Below, piece by piece: positions 26,166 through 34,328 of a DNA stretch of 64,000 nt. The position numbers were made by a program, and so were the translations under genes. The stretch lies in contig JAFGMV010000095.1 in assembly GCA_016927315.1 (NCBI GenBank), forward strand, positions 1 through 64,000, written 5' to 3'. The number at the start of each line of letters is the position of its first letter. Within the stretch, counting starts at the first letter, position 1. The notes below the pieces were generated by a model, which saw only the letters and a program-made list of their open reading frames with translations, was not told the origin of the DNA and did no database searches. The stretch comes from Anaerolineales bacterium (lineage in GTDB: Bacteria; Chloroflexota; Anaerolineae; Anaerolineales; Villigracilaceae).

Positions 26166-26729
26166 ATGCCATTTGACCATTTCAACTTTCTGGCAGCTAT
26201 TTATGACCGTGTTATTCATCCCTTCGATGGGATTGGGACAATGATGAGACTTGCCGATTTGCCTGCCGCCGGGCGCCTGCTGGATGTTGGCGGCGGGACC
26301 GGGCGGGTGGCAGATACCCTGCGCGGGCAGGCTCAAGAGATCGTCATTGCAGATTCGTCCTTGATGATGCTGGGAAAGGCCGCTAACAAGGGGGGGTTCG
26401 GTCTGACGGCTTCTCATTCGGAATACCTCCCATTCCCCAGCAATTCATTTGACCGGATTATCATGGTAGACGCACTTCATCATGTTTGCAATCAGCAGGA
26501 AACCGCCAACGAGCTGATGCGCGTACTGATTCCCGGAGGTCGTATCGTGATCCAGGAGCCAGATATCGAGAACTTCACTGTCAGGCTGATTGCTGTGGCA
26601 GAGAAACTGGCGCTCATGCGCAGTCACTTTTTAAGTGGGGAACAGATTGCCGCCTTGTTTTATCCCGCGGCTTCTGCTGTTGAGCGGGTCTATGAAGATT
26701 TCCAGGTCTGGGTGATTGTCAGAAAATGA
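26166..26729 (+). CDS. Class I SAM-dependent methyltransferase
   Basis: Residues about 35-140 form a Rossmann-type methyltransferase. Motif I is LLDVGGGTGRVADTL, an acidic motif II lies at IVIADSS, and IIMVDALHHV and IPGGRIVIQEP are the post-II and III blocks. The size of 187 aa is that of a small Methyltransf_11 member, with a C-terminal cap. The substrate cannot be inferred. It overlaps the next gene by 4 nt (ATGA). Confidence 0.85.
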   Translation: MPFDHFNFLAAIYDRVIHPFDGIGTMMRLADLPAAGRLLDVGGGTGRVADTLRGQAQEIVIADSSLMMLGKAANKGGFGLTASHSEYLPFPSNSFDRIIMVDALHHVCNQQETANELMRVLIPGGRIVIQEPDIENFTVRLIAVAEKLALMRSHFLSGEQIAALFYPAASAVERVYEDFQVWVIVRK

Positions 26730-27826
26730 ACCGGGTAAAGCCTGCCCGTTTGTTGTCCAAGGCAGGTCTGTTATTTTTGATTTTGAACTTCCTGTTTGGC
26801 GTCGCGCGCCCATCCCTGGCGACAGTCAGTATTTATAACCTGCTTGTCCCGGGCCAGCTGCGGTTTCCTTATGGTCGAGGGCTGGAACACAGCAACCTTA
26901 CTGTTGATGACCTCGACGTAAACTTTGCATCCCATGTCATTACTGCTCGACCCAAAGCAGAAAACGAATACCGGATATTGATTCTCGGGGATTCTTCTGT
27001 TTGGGGCGATGAGCTTTCTCCGCGCCAGGCATTTTCTGAGCAGGCCAATTCGTTGGGCGTATCCTGTCAGGGGAAGTATTTGCGTTTCTATAACCTGGCG
27101 TATCCCCAGTCATCGATCCTGAAGGATCTGTTGGTCCTGGATCGTGCGATGCAGTACCAGCCAGACATGGTCATACTCTTTGAAACGATCGATTCGTTTA
27201 TTGTCACTGAAGAGGATCCCTTCCTGGGTGCAAACCAGGTCAGGGTTGAGAGCCTTTATCAGCGCTATGGGTTGGAACCTGTTGGCGGGTTTCGCACGGC
27301 CGCGCCTGTGCAGCGCTTTTGGGGGTATTCGATTGTCGGACAGCGGCGGGATATCAAGCGCCTGGTCGAATTGCAGTTTTATGGCCTCTTAAGAACCGGT
27401 ATCGGCGCGGAGGATGCCGTTCACGAGCCTAACCGGTCGTTATCCAACGATCTCCCCGCAAGCACCCATTTTCGCAGGTATACCGATCCGGTCGATTTGA
27501 GGGATGAGCTGGATTTCCATTATCTGGATCATATCATGCAGATCTCCGGGGATATTCCGGTCATTGTGGTGAATGAACCGATCTTTATTGCAGATGGTTT
27601 AAACAGCGACCTGCGCTACAATGCCTATGTCCCGCGTTGGGCTTACGATCAGTACCAGGAGATTATGCTTGACTACGCCCGGGAAGCAGCCTGGCAGTAT
27701 GTGAACCTGTGGGACCGTATCCCGCAGGCTGAGTTTACAGATTCCCCCCTCCATCTTTCGGAATACGGAAACCTGCTGCTGGCTGAAATCCTGATGCCGG
27801 CGATTAGAGAGATATCCTGCCATTAG
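26726..27826 (+). CDS. SGNH/GDSL-like hydrolase with N-terminal membrane anchor
   Basis: The protein (366 aa) has an N-terminal hydrophobic segment (about 12-32) and then an SGNH-hydrolase-like core. ILILGDSSVWGDE (Gly88-Asp89-Ser90) is the GDS block with the nucleophile serine, and DSPLHLSEYGN near the C-terminus supplies the Asp339/His343 pair. It probably acts as an esterase or O-acetyl-transfer partner at the cell surface. The substrate is unknown. It is coupled to the methyltransferase by a 4-nt overlap. Confidence 0.7.
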   Translation: MNRVKPARLLSKAGLLFLILNFLFGVARPSLATVSIYNLLVPGQLRFPYGRGLEHSNLTVDDLDVNFASHVITARPKAENEYRILILGDSSVWGDELSPRQAFSEQANSLGVSCQGKYLRFYNLAYPQSSILKDLLVLDRAMQYQPDMVILFETIDSFIVTEEDPFLGANQVRVESLYQRYGLEPVGGFRTAAPVQRFWGYSIVGQRRDIKRLVELQFYGLLRTGIGAEDAVHEPNRSLSNDLPASTHFRRYTDPVDLRDELDFHYLDHIMQISGDIPVIVVNEPIFIADGLNSDLRYNAYVPRWAYDQYQEIMLDYAREAAWQYVNLWDRIPQAEFTDSPLHLSEYGNLLLAEILMPAIREISCH

Positions 27827-27876
27827 GAAAGACTTTCCGTCCTGAACCTTGCAGCGAACCGGGTTGGTGGTATTCT

Positions 27877-28149
27877 TTATGCCCGATCCCCTTCCCCTTC
27901 ATTTTCGGAACTTCTATCGTCAATCCCCTCCTGAAAGTCGTTCAATAGCATGACAGCTTCCGCGTACTTTTCTTTGGGAACGAAGATTTGCACCTCGCTC
28001 AATGGCCCAAATGACAATGGCACCAGAGAGCCATAACCTTCCTGGAATAACTTGGTCTCGATTTCCCGGGCCTGCAGGCAGGCAGACAGGCTGTCGGCGT
28101 TTAAGCGCCCTTCGATGGTGGTCAGGTGTTCCCAATTTAGTTCGCTCAT
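27877..28149 (-). CDS. Small DUF2007-like protein
   Basis: ATG 28149 (TGGAGAACCAC upstream) gives a 90-aa acidic protein. The centre reads ARE IETKLFQEGYGSLVPLS then EVQIFVPKEKYAEAVMLLND, which resembles the ferredoxin-like DUF2007 signalling domain (short helix, strand, VPxExxxxA helix). The tail is Glu/Asp-rich. A longer open frame to 28425 is only the shadow of the neighbour. It overlaps the YwiC-like gene stop by 4 nt. Confidence 0.6.
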   Translation of the reverse strand: MSELNWEHLTTIEGRLNADSLSACLQAREIETKLFQEGYGSLVPLSFGPLSEVQIFVPKEKYAEAVMLLNDFQEGIDDRSSENEGEGDRA

Positions 28150-28985
28150 GTGGTTCTCCAGAAAATAATGAACAGGATGGTGAACAGTGTACTGAAGACG
28201 AGTTGCCGTACACCAATCTCGGTCGGTTTCCAGTTGATCGAGGGGTGAGTAATCCCCCACAGGGTTTCGCCCCATTGCAGCAGGTAGGGAATGAAGATCA
28301 GCCTTGCTTCTGGAATGAATAAACCCGCGCTTATGGCAAAAACCAGGTTGAATGAGGTGTACAGGAATGCCCGTTTCCCATGCTGGAACAGCACCCGAAT
28401 CCCTTTGGGGGCTGTAACGGACCATTCACGCTGCTCCAACCGCAGGTAGGCATACACGATCGAGGCGGCTGACTGCAGCCAGACGAACAGCCATAGGTAC
28501 CATCCGGGAAGAGAGTAGTATCCCTGCCCGATCCAGCAGGCAGCCGGGGCGGTCAGGGCCAACACGCCGCTGGCAATTATTTCGATCCCCGCCTGTCTTC
28601 GCTCCTTGTGTTTGCTAACCAGGTACAGGTGCCAGGCGAAGACTGGTCCACCGGGGATCGCCAGCAGCAATAGATAAGCATACCCGTTGTATACCAACCC
28701 GATCACCGCCAACAGGGCAACCATACCATACAGAGCGGTCCATAGAATTGAAGGGGCGAGGTCTGTACGCGGGCGGCGTCCGGTCAGGGCTTTTACTGCT
28801 ATGCTTGCAGGTTGTCGCAGCATGAAAACAGATAAAGCGGCAATGACCAGGAAAAAGGCAGCCTGGTTGATGCGCCCGCCCGCAAAGAGGCCGATCAGCA
28901 GGGGACTAAGCAGGAACACCCACGAACCATGATCCTGCGGCAGGAAGATTTGTTTGCGGAAGAATTTCGAGGGAGATTTGTTCAT
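28146..28985 (-). CDS. YwiC-like family membrane protein
   Basis: The 279-aa protein has about eight membrane helices and begins with FLPQDHGSWVFLLSPLLIGL, the conserved opening of YwiC-like proteins (QHGAW...P). A basic loop TGRRPRTD follows helix 2, again as in the family. In Bacillus, ywiC lies near the nar/fnr genes, and the role is not established. The DUF2007-like gene downstream is translationally coupled. A multiheme cytochrome lies nearby, but across a convergent boundary. Confidence 0.7.
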   Translation of the reverse strand: MNKSPSKFFRKQIFLPQDHGSWVFLLSPLLIGLFAGGRINQAAFFLVIAALSVFMLRQPASIAVKALTGRRPRTDLAPSILWTALYGMVALLAVIGLVYNGYAYLLLLAIPGGPVFAWHLYLVSKHKERRQAGIEIIASGVLALTAPAACWIGQGYYSLPGWYLWLFVWLQSAASIVYAYLRLEQREWSVTAPKGIRVLFQHGKRAFLYTSFNLVFAISAGLFIPEARLIFIPYLLQWGETLWGITHPSINWKPTEIGVRQLVFSTLFTILFIIFWRTT

Positions 28986-29105
28986 TGGAGATTATTCCAG
29001 GAGATATGCGGTCCTTTCGGGACCTCGCCGCAAGGCGCTCTGGTGATGGGTAAGTCATTTTCCATCCGACCGAGAGCGCCTCCGTGCATTCCTCCAACTT
29101 CTCGA

Positions 29106-29135
29106 TTGATGCTGTCAGACAAATAATGTTACAAT
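29106..29135 (+). promoter_or_regulatory. Promoter of the small membrane-protein gene
   Basis: TTGATG (29106-29111) and TACAAT (29130-29135) are separated by 18 nt, 45 nt before ATG 29181. Confidence 0.55.
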
Positions 29136-29180
29136 TTGATCCCCGTTACGTATCCCTGGTCTGTGAAGGATGATCGCCGT

Positions 29181-29363
29181 ATGAATATACCTGAATTATT
29201 CAGGGGGAAGGGGAAATATTATTTGCTGGTAGGTGCGCTGGTGCTGGTAAACCTTCTTTTGGCATCGATCAGTGTTACTTCCGATTATGAAGTTTGTTTT
29301 TTGTACCTTTCATTGCCGCTGGGCTTCTTTATTGTATATAGGTTATTTCGTAAAAGCAAATAA
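29181..29363 (+). CDS. Small two-helix membrane protein
   Basis: The 60-aa product begins MNIPELFRGKGKYYLL and has two hydrophobic segments separated by a short TSDYEV turn, ending in RLFRKSK. GAAGGATG lies about 9 nt before the ATG, and a plausible promoter is upstream. I know no family. Small size and simple composition limit confidence, but start, promoter and topology agree. Confidence 0.45.
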   Translation: MNIPELFRGKGKYYLLVGALVLVNLLLASISVTSDYEVCFLYLSLPLGFFIVYRLFRKSK

Positions 29364-29544
29364 AACCGGTCACGAGTTGCGTGTTGTTAGCATCTTGATT
29401 ACCAGGGTTTCGCCTTCAGCAGCGCCAAACAATCAGCGACTGTCTTCCAGGCACCGCTCAATCCCGGTGGAATGTCCAGGTTAACTGCAGTCGTGACCGG
29501 TAAAGGGAAAACAATGCCTTTTGAGAAGCAGGCGTGGAAAAGCA

Positions 29545-29573
29545 GCCAGGCCGGCAGCAACTGCCGGCCTGGC
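29545..29573 (-). terminator. Intrinsic terminator of the cytochrome gene
   Basis: GCCAGGCCGGCAG (29545-29557) pairs with 29561-29573 in a GC-rich 13-bp stem with a 3-nt loop. On the minus strand it is followed by GCTTTTCC. The stretch 29364-29544 before it shows only an 11-bp inverted repeat (ACCGGTCACGA at 29365-29375 and its complement at 29491-29501). Confidence 0.75.
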
Positions 29574-29598
29574 GTTCATCTGTACCCGGGGTATGCGG

Positions 29599-30573
29599 CT
29601 ATTTCACAGCTTCCAGGGAAGTTTCGAGCAGAGCTTTGGTGTAATTCGGATTATGAACGCCTGAACTCCGGTCTTCAGTGATCGTAATCCAGTTCCACAA
29701 AGCCGCGGCCTCTGCTTCAGGATAGCTGTCCAAAACAGGTTCACCCTCTTCGTCGAGCATCCCTTTGGCGATCAGTGCGGCCTCGAGTTCGTCCAGTTGG
29801 GTCTGGACTTCAGCCTGTGCGCCGTTGATATCAAAGTTTTCGGCTCCCTCGTGGCATTCCAGGCAAGCATTGAGGCTTGGTTCAAAGGCATGGTTAGCTA
29901 GGTGGCAGGTTACACACGTGTCCTCTACCATTGCAGTGTGTCCGCCCAGGGTTCCCTCGCTGGCGCCCCCAACGCCCACCATGATTGCGGCCTGTGGGCC
30001 GTGGTGAGGTCCCCAGTGGTCGACAACTTCAACCAGGCCGTCCACGGCTTCGGGGTAGCCCGAAAGCGGTTGATGGCAGTTGGCGCACAGGTTGCCTTTG
30101 CCGCCATCGAAGGTATCGCCGGATGTCAAAATTGTCACGGGGTCGATTGTTTTCAGGGCCCAATCCTCTCCGGTGTATGTAGTGTGGATCTGGTGACAGG
30201 TGCGACAGTCCTGGCGGGTGGGCTCCGGGTCGCCGGTTTCGATCTGATCCCTGGTCTTGCCGTCGGCCACCATGGAAGCAAATGCACCTCCTGAATGGCA
30301 GCCCGCACAGCTTGATATAGAACCCCGAACGTAGGCATCACCGCTGCCGTGCCCGGACTTTGCCCAGGAGGTCTGTTTGGAGGTAATGGTTGCGGTGCTG
30401 TTGTGGCAGTCCGAACAGGTCAGGTCGACGGATTCGGCCGGTGGGCCAGGAGACCCCTGTTCACCTGCGGGGCCGGGAGGGCCTGGTGGGCCTGCGGGTC
30501 CTGCACAGGCGGCCAGGGCGATTGCTGCGAGTGCAAGTGCGCCTAACAAGGCAAATCGTTTCTTATTATCCAT
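29599..30573 (-). CDS. Hexaheme c-type cytochrome lipoprotein with collagen-like linker
   Basis: The 324-aa product has a lipobox LAAC (Cys23), then seven Gly-X-Y triplets (residues 25-45), then six CxxCH heme sites at Cys53, 89, 123, 163, 220 and 237. Extra His residues (HGSG, DHWGPHHGP, GGHTAM, NHAF) can serve as distal ligands. The end, SSGVHNPNYTKALLETSLE, resembles the closing helix of NrfA/OTR-type multiheme enzymes, but the CxxCK catalytic site of NrfA is absent. It would be an outer-face electron carrier or small reductase. GAGGAGAATG precedes ATG 30573. No partner genes such as a quinol oxidase are adjacent. Confidence 0.88.
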   Translation of the reverse strand: MDNKKRFALLGALALAAIALAACAGPAGPPGPPGPAGEQGSPGPPAESVDLTCSDCHNSTATITSKQTSWAKSGHGSGDAYVRGSISSCAGCHSGGAFASMVADGKTRDQIETGDPEPTRQDCRTCHQIHTTYTGEDWALKTIDPVTILTSGDTFDGGKGNLCANCHQPLSGYPEAVDGLVEVVDHWGPHHGPQAAIMVGVGGASEGTLGGHTAMVEDTCVTCHLANHAFEPSLNACLECHEGAENFDINGAQAEVQTQLDELEAALIAKGMLDEEGEPVLDSYPEAEAAALWNWITITEDRSSGVHNPNYTKALLETSLEAVK

Positions 30574-30922
30574 TCTTTACATTCTCCTCAATATCGGGCA
30601 TAGCTTATCAAGAAATGACACAATATTTTTGCCTGGCGCCTCCTTTCCCGGGGGATTTGAAGGATTTTTTACATAGATATTGTATCATATAACCCAATAA
30701 GAAAATAAGGTTAACGACCCAATAAGCCAGAAGGTATCGGCGCTTTTATTGAGGTGAAGGCTGGTTATGTCCCTTGAAATTGGGACGAACAACTGCTTTT
30801 TCCCTGGAGATAGCTCGAAAAGCCGGCTTTTTCATCGTTCTGTCGATAAGCTTCCGGCAAGAATCCCTCCAGAAACCTTCTGACCCGTTGTTAGGACTAA
30901 GGAGGCTGTCTTCAACATAAAA

Positions 30923-30946
30923 AAGAGACCCGAAGTTGGGTCTCTT
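30923..30946 (-). terminator. Intrinsic terminator after the MIP18-like gene
   Basis: AAGAGACCC (30923-30931) pairs with GGGTCTCTT (30938-30946). On the minus strand a T-run (TTTTTTAT) follows. The rest of the 400-nt gap 30574-30975 shows no gene I can support. Confidence 0.85.
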
Positions 30947-30975
30947 GTGTAGTTGGGGCGCAGTTTGCCAGCGGA

Positions 30976-31329
30976 TCAGGTATACATTCCCCAGTCCAGG
31001 GCGCTGGGATCTTCCATCATTGAAAAATCCCAGGGGTCCATACCCATCTCGACCGTGACGGGAAGATCCACGGCTGCCTGGGCTTTCTGGCGCGTCGATT
31101 CGATCATAGCCGGACCGTAAGGGCAGAAAGGCGTGGTCAGAATCATCTTAAGTTTCAAAAGCTCGTCTTCGACGCTGATATTGCGTACCAGGCCCAACTG
31201 GATGATGCTCATCCCGATCTCAGGATCGATAACCTGCCTCAGGCTTTCTCGCAGGGGCTGTACCAGTTCCGGATTGGTGTCGTGGATCGACCACACGATT
31301 TCATTGGGGCCCTTCTCTTCTTCACTCAT
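30976..31329 (-). CDS. MIP18/DUF59 family iron-sulfur assembly-type protein
   Basis: ATG 31329 gives a 117-aa protein. The core LRQVIDPEIGMSIIQLGLVRNI followed by TTPFCPYGPAM is the DUF59 pattern (VIDPEIG...DLGLV...T...CP) seen in SufT, PaaD and MIP18 proteins, which help mature iron-sulfur proteins. The Cys in PFCPYG is the conserved one. The C-terminus (MDPWDFSMMEDPSALDWGMY) is longer and acidic/aromatic. It overlaps the upstream SufR-like regulator by 4 nt, so the pair is one unit. Extension to 31545 is not used. Confidence 0.85.
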   Translation of the reverse strand: MSEEEKGPNEIVWSIHDTNPELVQPLRESLRQVIDPEIGMSIIQLGLVRNISVEDELLKLKMILTTPFCPYGPAMIESTRQKAQAAVDLPVTVEMGMDPWDFSMMEDPSALDWGMYT

Positions 31330-31964
31330 TTGGCTTTCTCCGTTTTCTTGCTGCTGGAAGTCTGCACAACATAGGTGCAGTGTGCATCGCCGCTCAGGAT
31401 GCACTGGACTTTCTCGGCCGGGACGGCCAGCATCTTCGAGATCAGGGTCTGGTCGAGTGCACACACTTCTGGATGGTTCTGCCCGATCTGGTAATAAGGG
31501 CAGTTGATCTCGTGGATCTGGTACTGGCTCCCATCCTTTTCCCACTCAACGGTGAAGCCTTCCTCGGCCAGCATTGTTTTGACGAAATCCAGGCGTTCTT
31601 CCATGTTCAGTCCCTGCATTTGTGCCGCGTATTCATTCGCCAGGTCTTCCGCGATTTGGTTGAACAGCCTGGTGACCGCCAGAGCCGGCATGGTTTCTTT
31701 CAATTGTTCCAACAGGCGCGAGGTCAGGCGCAGATAGCGGGTAGGGAACCGTTCCATCCCGTTTTCGGTCAAAGTAAACACCTGGCGCGGGCGTCCTACG
31801 CCGCGGCGTTCCTCTTCCACACTGATCAGGCCTTCCACCTGCAGGCTGGAAAGGTGATGCCGCACGGAAACGGGATTGATCTCTACCGCTTCCGCCAGGT
31901 CGTTAATGGTCGCTCTTGGTTTCCGCAGCAGTGTTTGCAATATGCGGTCACGCGTTCGGGTCAT
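31326..31964 (-). CDS. ArsR-type iron-sulfur regulator, SufR-like
   Basis: The N-terminal 75 residues form a winged helix of the ArsR/DeoR type (ILQTLLRKPRATINDLAEAVEINPVSVRHHLSSL then VEEERRGVGRPRQVFTLTENG). The C-terminal part has cysteines in the SufR arrangement: INCPYYQIG, HPEVCALDQ, VQCILSGDAHCTYVV. That would bind an iron-sulfur cluster and make DNA binding cluster-dependent. It is co-transcribed with a MIP18-like gene and has a near-consensus promoter with an inverted repeat over the -35 box, fitting autoregulation. No suf structural genes are in the window. Confidence 0.85.
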   Translation of the reverse strand: MTRTRDRILQTLLRKPRATINDLAEAVEINPVSVRHHLSSLQVEGLISVEEERRGVGRPRQVFTLTENGMERFPTRYLRLTSRLLEQLKETMPALAVTRLFNQIAEDLANEYAAQMQGLNMEERLDFVKTMLAEEGFTVEWEKDGSQYQIHEINCPYYQIGQNHPEVCALDQTLISKMLAVPAEKVQCILSGDAHCTYVVQTSSSKKTEKAK

Positions 31965-32041
31965 TTTCCGGCTTTCGTTTGCACATTGAGTACTTCTGTA
32001 TGGATTTCCTTAGCCAGGGTGGGTATCAGGAGAATATTCGG

Positions 32042-32070
32042 AGTATATCAGTCCCTTTATGGCTTGTCAA
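32042..32070 (-). promoter_or_regulatory. Near-consensus promoter of the SufR-like gene
   Basis: On the minus strand, TTGACA (32070-32065) and TATACT (32047-32042) are separated by exactly 17 nt, about 75 nt ahead of the start codon at 31964. Confidence 0.85.
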
Positions 32071-32096
32071 TATTATAGATAAATATCATAAATATT
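32069..32096 (-). promoter_or_regulatory. Imperfect inverted repeat overlapping the -35 edge (candidate operator)
   Basis: AATATTATAGATAA and ATATCATAAATATT form an imperfect AT-rich palindrome with AATATT ends and GATA-type inner positions. It touches the -35 box and is well placed for the SufR-like repressor encoded downstream. Confidence 0.45.
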
Positions 32097-32202
32097 CCTG
32101 CTTCGCTTTAATATCATAGGGTCTGCGGTATGGATCGCCCGCCGCATTGTCCGGTTTGTGTTGATTGATGTAAGGTAACCAGCACTACCAGATAAGCATG
32201 AT

Positions 32203-32240
32203 GACCGGCCTGGTCATGTATCTCTGGCCGGTCGTTTTTT
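32203..32240 (+). terminator. Hairpin with T-run on the plus strand
   Basis: GACCGGCC (32203-32210) pairs with GGCCGGTC (32226-32233), and GTTTTTTG follows on the plus strand. It lies after trpA, whose transcript meets the reverse orientation without a T-run, so its role there is unclear. Confidence 0.5.
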
Positions 32241-32263
32241 GTGTTCTTATTTGGAGCTCTGAA

Positions 32264-33055
32264 TTATTTTTCTAGTGCTTCTTTCAGCCCCCTGATCAAA
32301 CCGGTTACTTCATTAACTTTACCGCTCTTGCCGGCCCGGACAACTGCCGAGCCGATGATCACACCGTCGGCTACCTGTCCGACTGCGGCGGCCTGTTCCG
32401 GGGTGGCGATCCCAAAGCCGACCGCCAGGGGGAGACTGGTGTGTTTGCGAACCCGGTTGACAAATCCTGTCAGGTCGGGCGGCAGGCTGTTGCGTTCGCC
32501 GGTGACCCCTGTGAGTGAGACCAGGTACAAAAAGCCGCTGGTGTGCCGGCAGGCGCCGATGATGCGTTCTTCGGTCGAGGTTGGCGCCAGCATGGCTACC
32601 AGGGCCAGTTCGTGCCGGGCGCAAATCTTTTCCAGTTGTTCCGCTTCATCGTAGGGCAGGTCTGGCACGATAAAACCGTCTGCGCCGCTGCGGGCAGCTT
32701 CCTCCACAAAGCGTTCAAGTCCATATGCCAGCAGCGGGTTGATGTAGCCCATCAGCAACAGGGGCTGCTGGACGCCGCGCGCCCGGATCTGGGCGACCAG
32801 TTCCAGGCATTTCCGGATGTTGATCCCCTGGTCGAGTGCGATCTGGGTCGAAGCCTGGATGACCGGCCCGTCGGCCAGGGGGTCGGAGAAGGGCAGTCCC
32901 AGTTCGATCAGGTCGGCGCCGGAGTTGGCAATCCCTTCGATGATATCTACTGAAGCCTGGATGGTTGGGTATCCCAGGGTGAAATAAGGCATTAAAGCTG
33001 CCCGGCTGTCTGCAAATGTGGCTGTAAAGGTGTCTTTGATCTTGTTCAGTCCCAT
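32264..33055 (-). CDS. trpA: Tryptophan synthase alpha chain
   Basis: TrpA releases indole from indole-3-glycerol phosphate and channels it to TrpB. The 263-aa product has the TIM-barrel blocks: [10 protein letters not shown], the catalytic Glu in [19 protein letters not shown] with the following Asp, [14 protein letters not shown], and the phosphate-binding [12 protein letters not shown] and GVIIGSAVV. It is the last gene of the trp unit, 18 nt after trpB. Confidence 0.96.
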   Translation of the reverse strand: MGLNKIKDTFTATFADSRAALMPYFTLGYPTIQASVDIIEGIANSGADLIELGLPFSDPLADGPVIQASTQIALDQGINIRKCLELVAQIRARGVQQPLLLMGYINPLLAYGLERFVEEAARSGADGFIVPDLPYDEAEQLEKICARHELALVAMLAPTSTEERIIGACRHTSGFLYLVSLTGVTGERNSLPPDLTGFVNRVRKHTSLPLAVGFGIATPEQAAAVGQVADGVIIGSAVVRAGKSGKVNEVTGLIRGLKEALEK

Positions 33056-33073
33056 AAGATTATTCCTTGTTCA

Positions 33074-34267
33074 TTATCCGAGGGCTTTCATGATTGTATC
33101 CAGGTCCTTGTCGCCGCGGCCTGAGAGATTGACCAGCAGGACCTGGTCCATTTTCATTTTGGGCGCCAGTCGGATGGACTCGGCCACTGCATGGGCTGAT
33201 TCCAGCGCACACAGGATACCCTCGGTGCGGGCCAGCATCTGGAAGGCGGCCAGGGCTTCTTCATCGGTGGCATAGGTATATTCTGCCCGCCCGGTTTCCC
33301 GCAGGTGGGTGTGTTCGGGACCGACTGCAGCGTAATCCAGCCCGGCGGATATGGAATGGGTCTCTGCGATCTGCCCGTCTTCATTCTGCAGTACGTAGGT
33401 GTACGTGCCATGCAGCACGCCGGGGCGTCCGATTTTCGGATCCGCATAGCGGGCGGCATGCTTACCACTGGCGATCCCCGAGCCGCCGGCCTCGACGCCG
33501 ACCAGCCTGACTGACGGGTCTTCCAGGAAGGAATGGAAGATGCCAATGGAATTGGATCCACCGCCCACGCAGGCCACGCAGGCATCCGGCAGTTTGCCGG
33601 CCTGCTCCAGGATCTGCTGGCGGGCCTCCGTCCCGATGATGGACTGGAAGTCACGCACCATGGTCGGGTAAGGGTGCGGTCCCAGGGCAGAACCCAGCAG
33701 GTAGTAGGTTGTTTCGACGTTGGCGACCCAATCCCGGATGGCTTCATTAATGGCGTCCTTCAAGGTTTGCGAACCGCTTTCTACCGGCCGAACCTCCGCT
33801 CCCAGCAGTTTCATGCGCAGCACATTCGGCTGCTGGCGGTCAATGTCGACCATGCCCATATAGACCACGCACTTCAGCCCCAGCAGGGCCGCCGCCGTGG
33901 CGGATGCCACCCCGTGCTGCCCGGCGCCGGTCTCTGCGATCAGGCGGCGTTTCCCCATTTTATGGGCCAGCAGGGCCTGCCCGAGCGCATTGTTGATCTT
34001 GTGCGCTCCCGAGTGGGCCAGGTCTTCGCGCTTGAGGTAGATCTGCGCCCCGCCCAGATGGGCCGAAAGACGCCTGGCGTGGGTCAATGCGGTCGGTCGG
34101 CCGACATAGGTTTTCTGCAGTCGAGCCAGTTCGGCCTGGAAAGACGCATCTTTCTGTGATGCGATATAGGCTTGTTCAAGCTCTGCCAGGGCTGGCATCA
34201 GTGTCTCGGGGACAAATTGCCCGCCATAGATACCAAACTTGGCAGGTAGTAGGGTTTTCGTGGTCAT
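33074..34267 (-). CDS. trpB: Tryptophan synthase beta chain
   Basis: TrpB is the PLP subunit that joins indole and serine. The 397-aa product has [19 protein letters not shown] with the PLP lysine (the HK pair), [19 protein letters not shown], the glycine-rich phosphate loop [10 protein letters not shown], and the C-terminal LSGRGDKDL. These are marks of the standard TrpB1 type. ATG 34267 is preceded by TGGAGAA; the upstream TTG at 34279 is less likely. It follows trpS and precedes trpA. Confidence 0.96.
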   Translation of the reverse strand: MTTKTLLPAKFGIYGGQFVPETLMPALAELEQAYIASQKDASFQAELARLQKTYVGRPTALTHARRLSAHLGGAQIYLKREDLAHSGAHKINNALGQALLAHKMGKRRLIAETGAGQHGVASATAAALLGLKCVVYMGMVDIDRQQPNVLRMKLLGAEVRPVESGSQTLKDAINEAIRDWVANVETTYYLLGSALGPHPYPTMVRDFQSIIGTEARQQILEQAGKLPDACVACVGGGSNSIGIFHSFLEDPSVRLVGVEAGGSGIASGKHAARYADPKIGRPGVLHGTYTYVLQNEDGQIAETHSISAGLDYAAVGPEHTHLRETGRAEYTYATDEEALAAFQMLARTEGILCALESAHAVAESIRLAPKMKMDQVLLVNLSGRGDKDLDTIMKALG

Positions 34268-34328
34268 AAAATTCTCCAACTGCAGCCTGGGTACCAGACG
34301 CTGCTTCAGGGGCGGTCAAGTTGTTCGA

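Noticed and set aside
29402-29512. Minus-strand frame with protein-like codons (ends AWKTVADCLALLKAKPW)
   Set aside because: There is no start codon or ribosome site, it is only about 37 codons long, and the upstream part runs through the terminator stem.
30574-30922. Gap read as a small RNA gene
   Set aside because: Only short local hairpins (for example GTCCC...GGGAC near 30770) are visible, with no promoter-terminator pair to define a transcript.
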